Shown here one piece after another: positions 41,309 to 41,910 of a stretch of DNA of 41,910 nucleotides; the first letter of the stretch is position 1; each line of letters opens with the position of its first letter. The stretch lies in the NCBI GenBank assembly GCA_009777245.1, contig WRMF01000022.1, positions 1-41,910 of the forward strand. The letters run 5' to 3'. The notes beneath the pieces were generated by a model that made no database searches, was not told the origin of the DNA, and worked only from the letters and a program-made list of their open reading frames with translations. Source of the stretch: Betaproteobacteria bacterium. Lineage in GTDB: Bacteria > Pseudomonadota > Gammaproteobacteria > Burkholderiales > Rhodocyclaceae. Made by a program: the position numbers and the translations under genes.

Positions 41309-41910
<602 letters not shown>

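Overview
The window is chromosomal DNA from a Gram-negative proteobacterium, most probably a betaproteobacterium. This rests on gene content only: heptose epimerase hldD and dTDP-sugar genes for LPS or O-antigen, a coupled pgsA-rpiA-membrane protein-nadD-rsfS-rlmH-maf cluster, a DUF4124 lipobox-free exported protein and a 'toluene tolerance'-type LPS kinase tail. No database search was possible, so the lineage is an inference.

Layout. 1-434: start of an IS-type zinc-ribbon protein leaving the window, then palindromic and AT-rich repeats. 435-2315: uvrC (minus). 2316-4260: a solitary ParB-domain gene bracketed by two direct copies of a ~125-bp structured repeat, here called R1. 4491-4580: tRNA-Ser(GGA). 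4561-24613: a ~20-kb element integrated in that tRNA gene, bounded by identical 21-bp att repeats. 24670-30592: a SIR2 deacylase, convergent with a four-gene minus-strand unit (hldD, a YdbH-like envelope protein and two unknown membrane proteins). 30847-35120: the plus-strand housekeeping operon from pgsA to maf. 35121-36860: AT-rich repeat R2, an R1 copy, an AAA+/DUF4143 ATPase gene and an inverted R1 copy. 36859-41786: a nucleotidyltransferase-like gene, rfbB-rfbD, a zinc-ribbon membrane protein, a DUF4124 protein, more R2 copies, a 174-bp inverted-repeat element and a 3' fragment of an LPS-kinase-like gene. From 41787 the sequence becomes a 47-base C run followed by C/A low complexity, which looks like an assembly or sequencing artefact.

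The integrated element. A P4-type integrase lies beside the tRNA. A minus-strand early block follows: AlpA-like regulator, small unknown, VRR-NUC nuclease, and a primase-polymerase/PriCT/DUF927 helicase fusion. A plus-strand block then starts in the middle of a tail-protein gene and runs through the three large DNA-ejection proteins of a podovirus: a T7 gp14-like protein, one with a lytic transglycosylase domain, and a 2511-residue polyvalent protein. The right end carries a RelE/ParE-type toxin with an unusual large partner and a small membrane protein. No terminase, portal, capsid, holin or repressor gene is present, so this is best read as a prophage with a large internal deletion at about 10.0 kb. 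A satellite that keeps only ejection proteins is the less likely alternative.

Most unusual signal. Four copies of R1 occur in two pairs, and each pair brackets one accessory gene (parB-like; AAA+/DUF4143). R1 shows conserved hairpins with base changes that keep pairing, and a 3' end resembling IS200/IS605 right ends. A second AT-rich repeat (R2) has four copies, one lying directly against an R1 copy.
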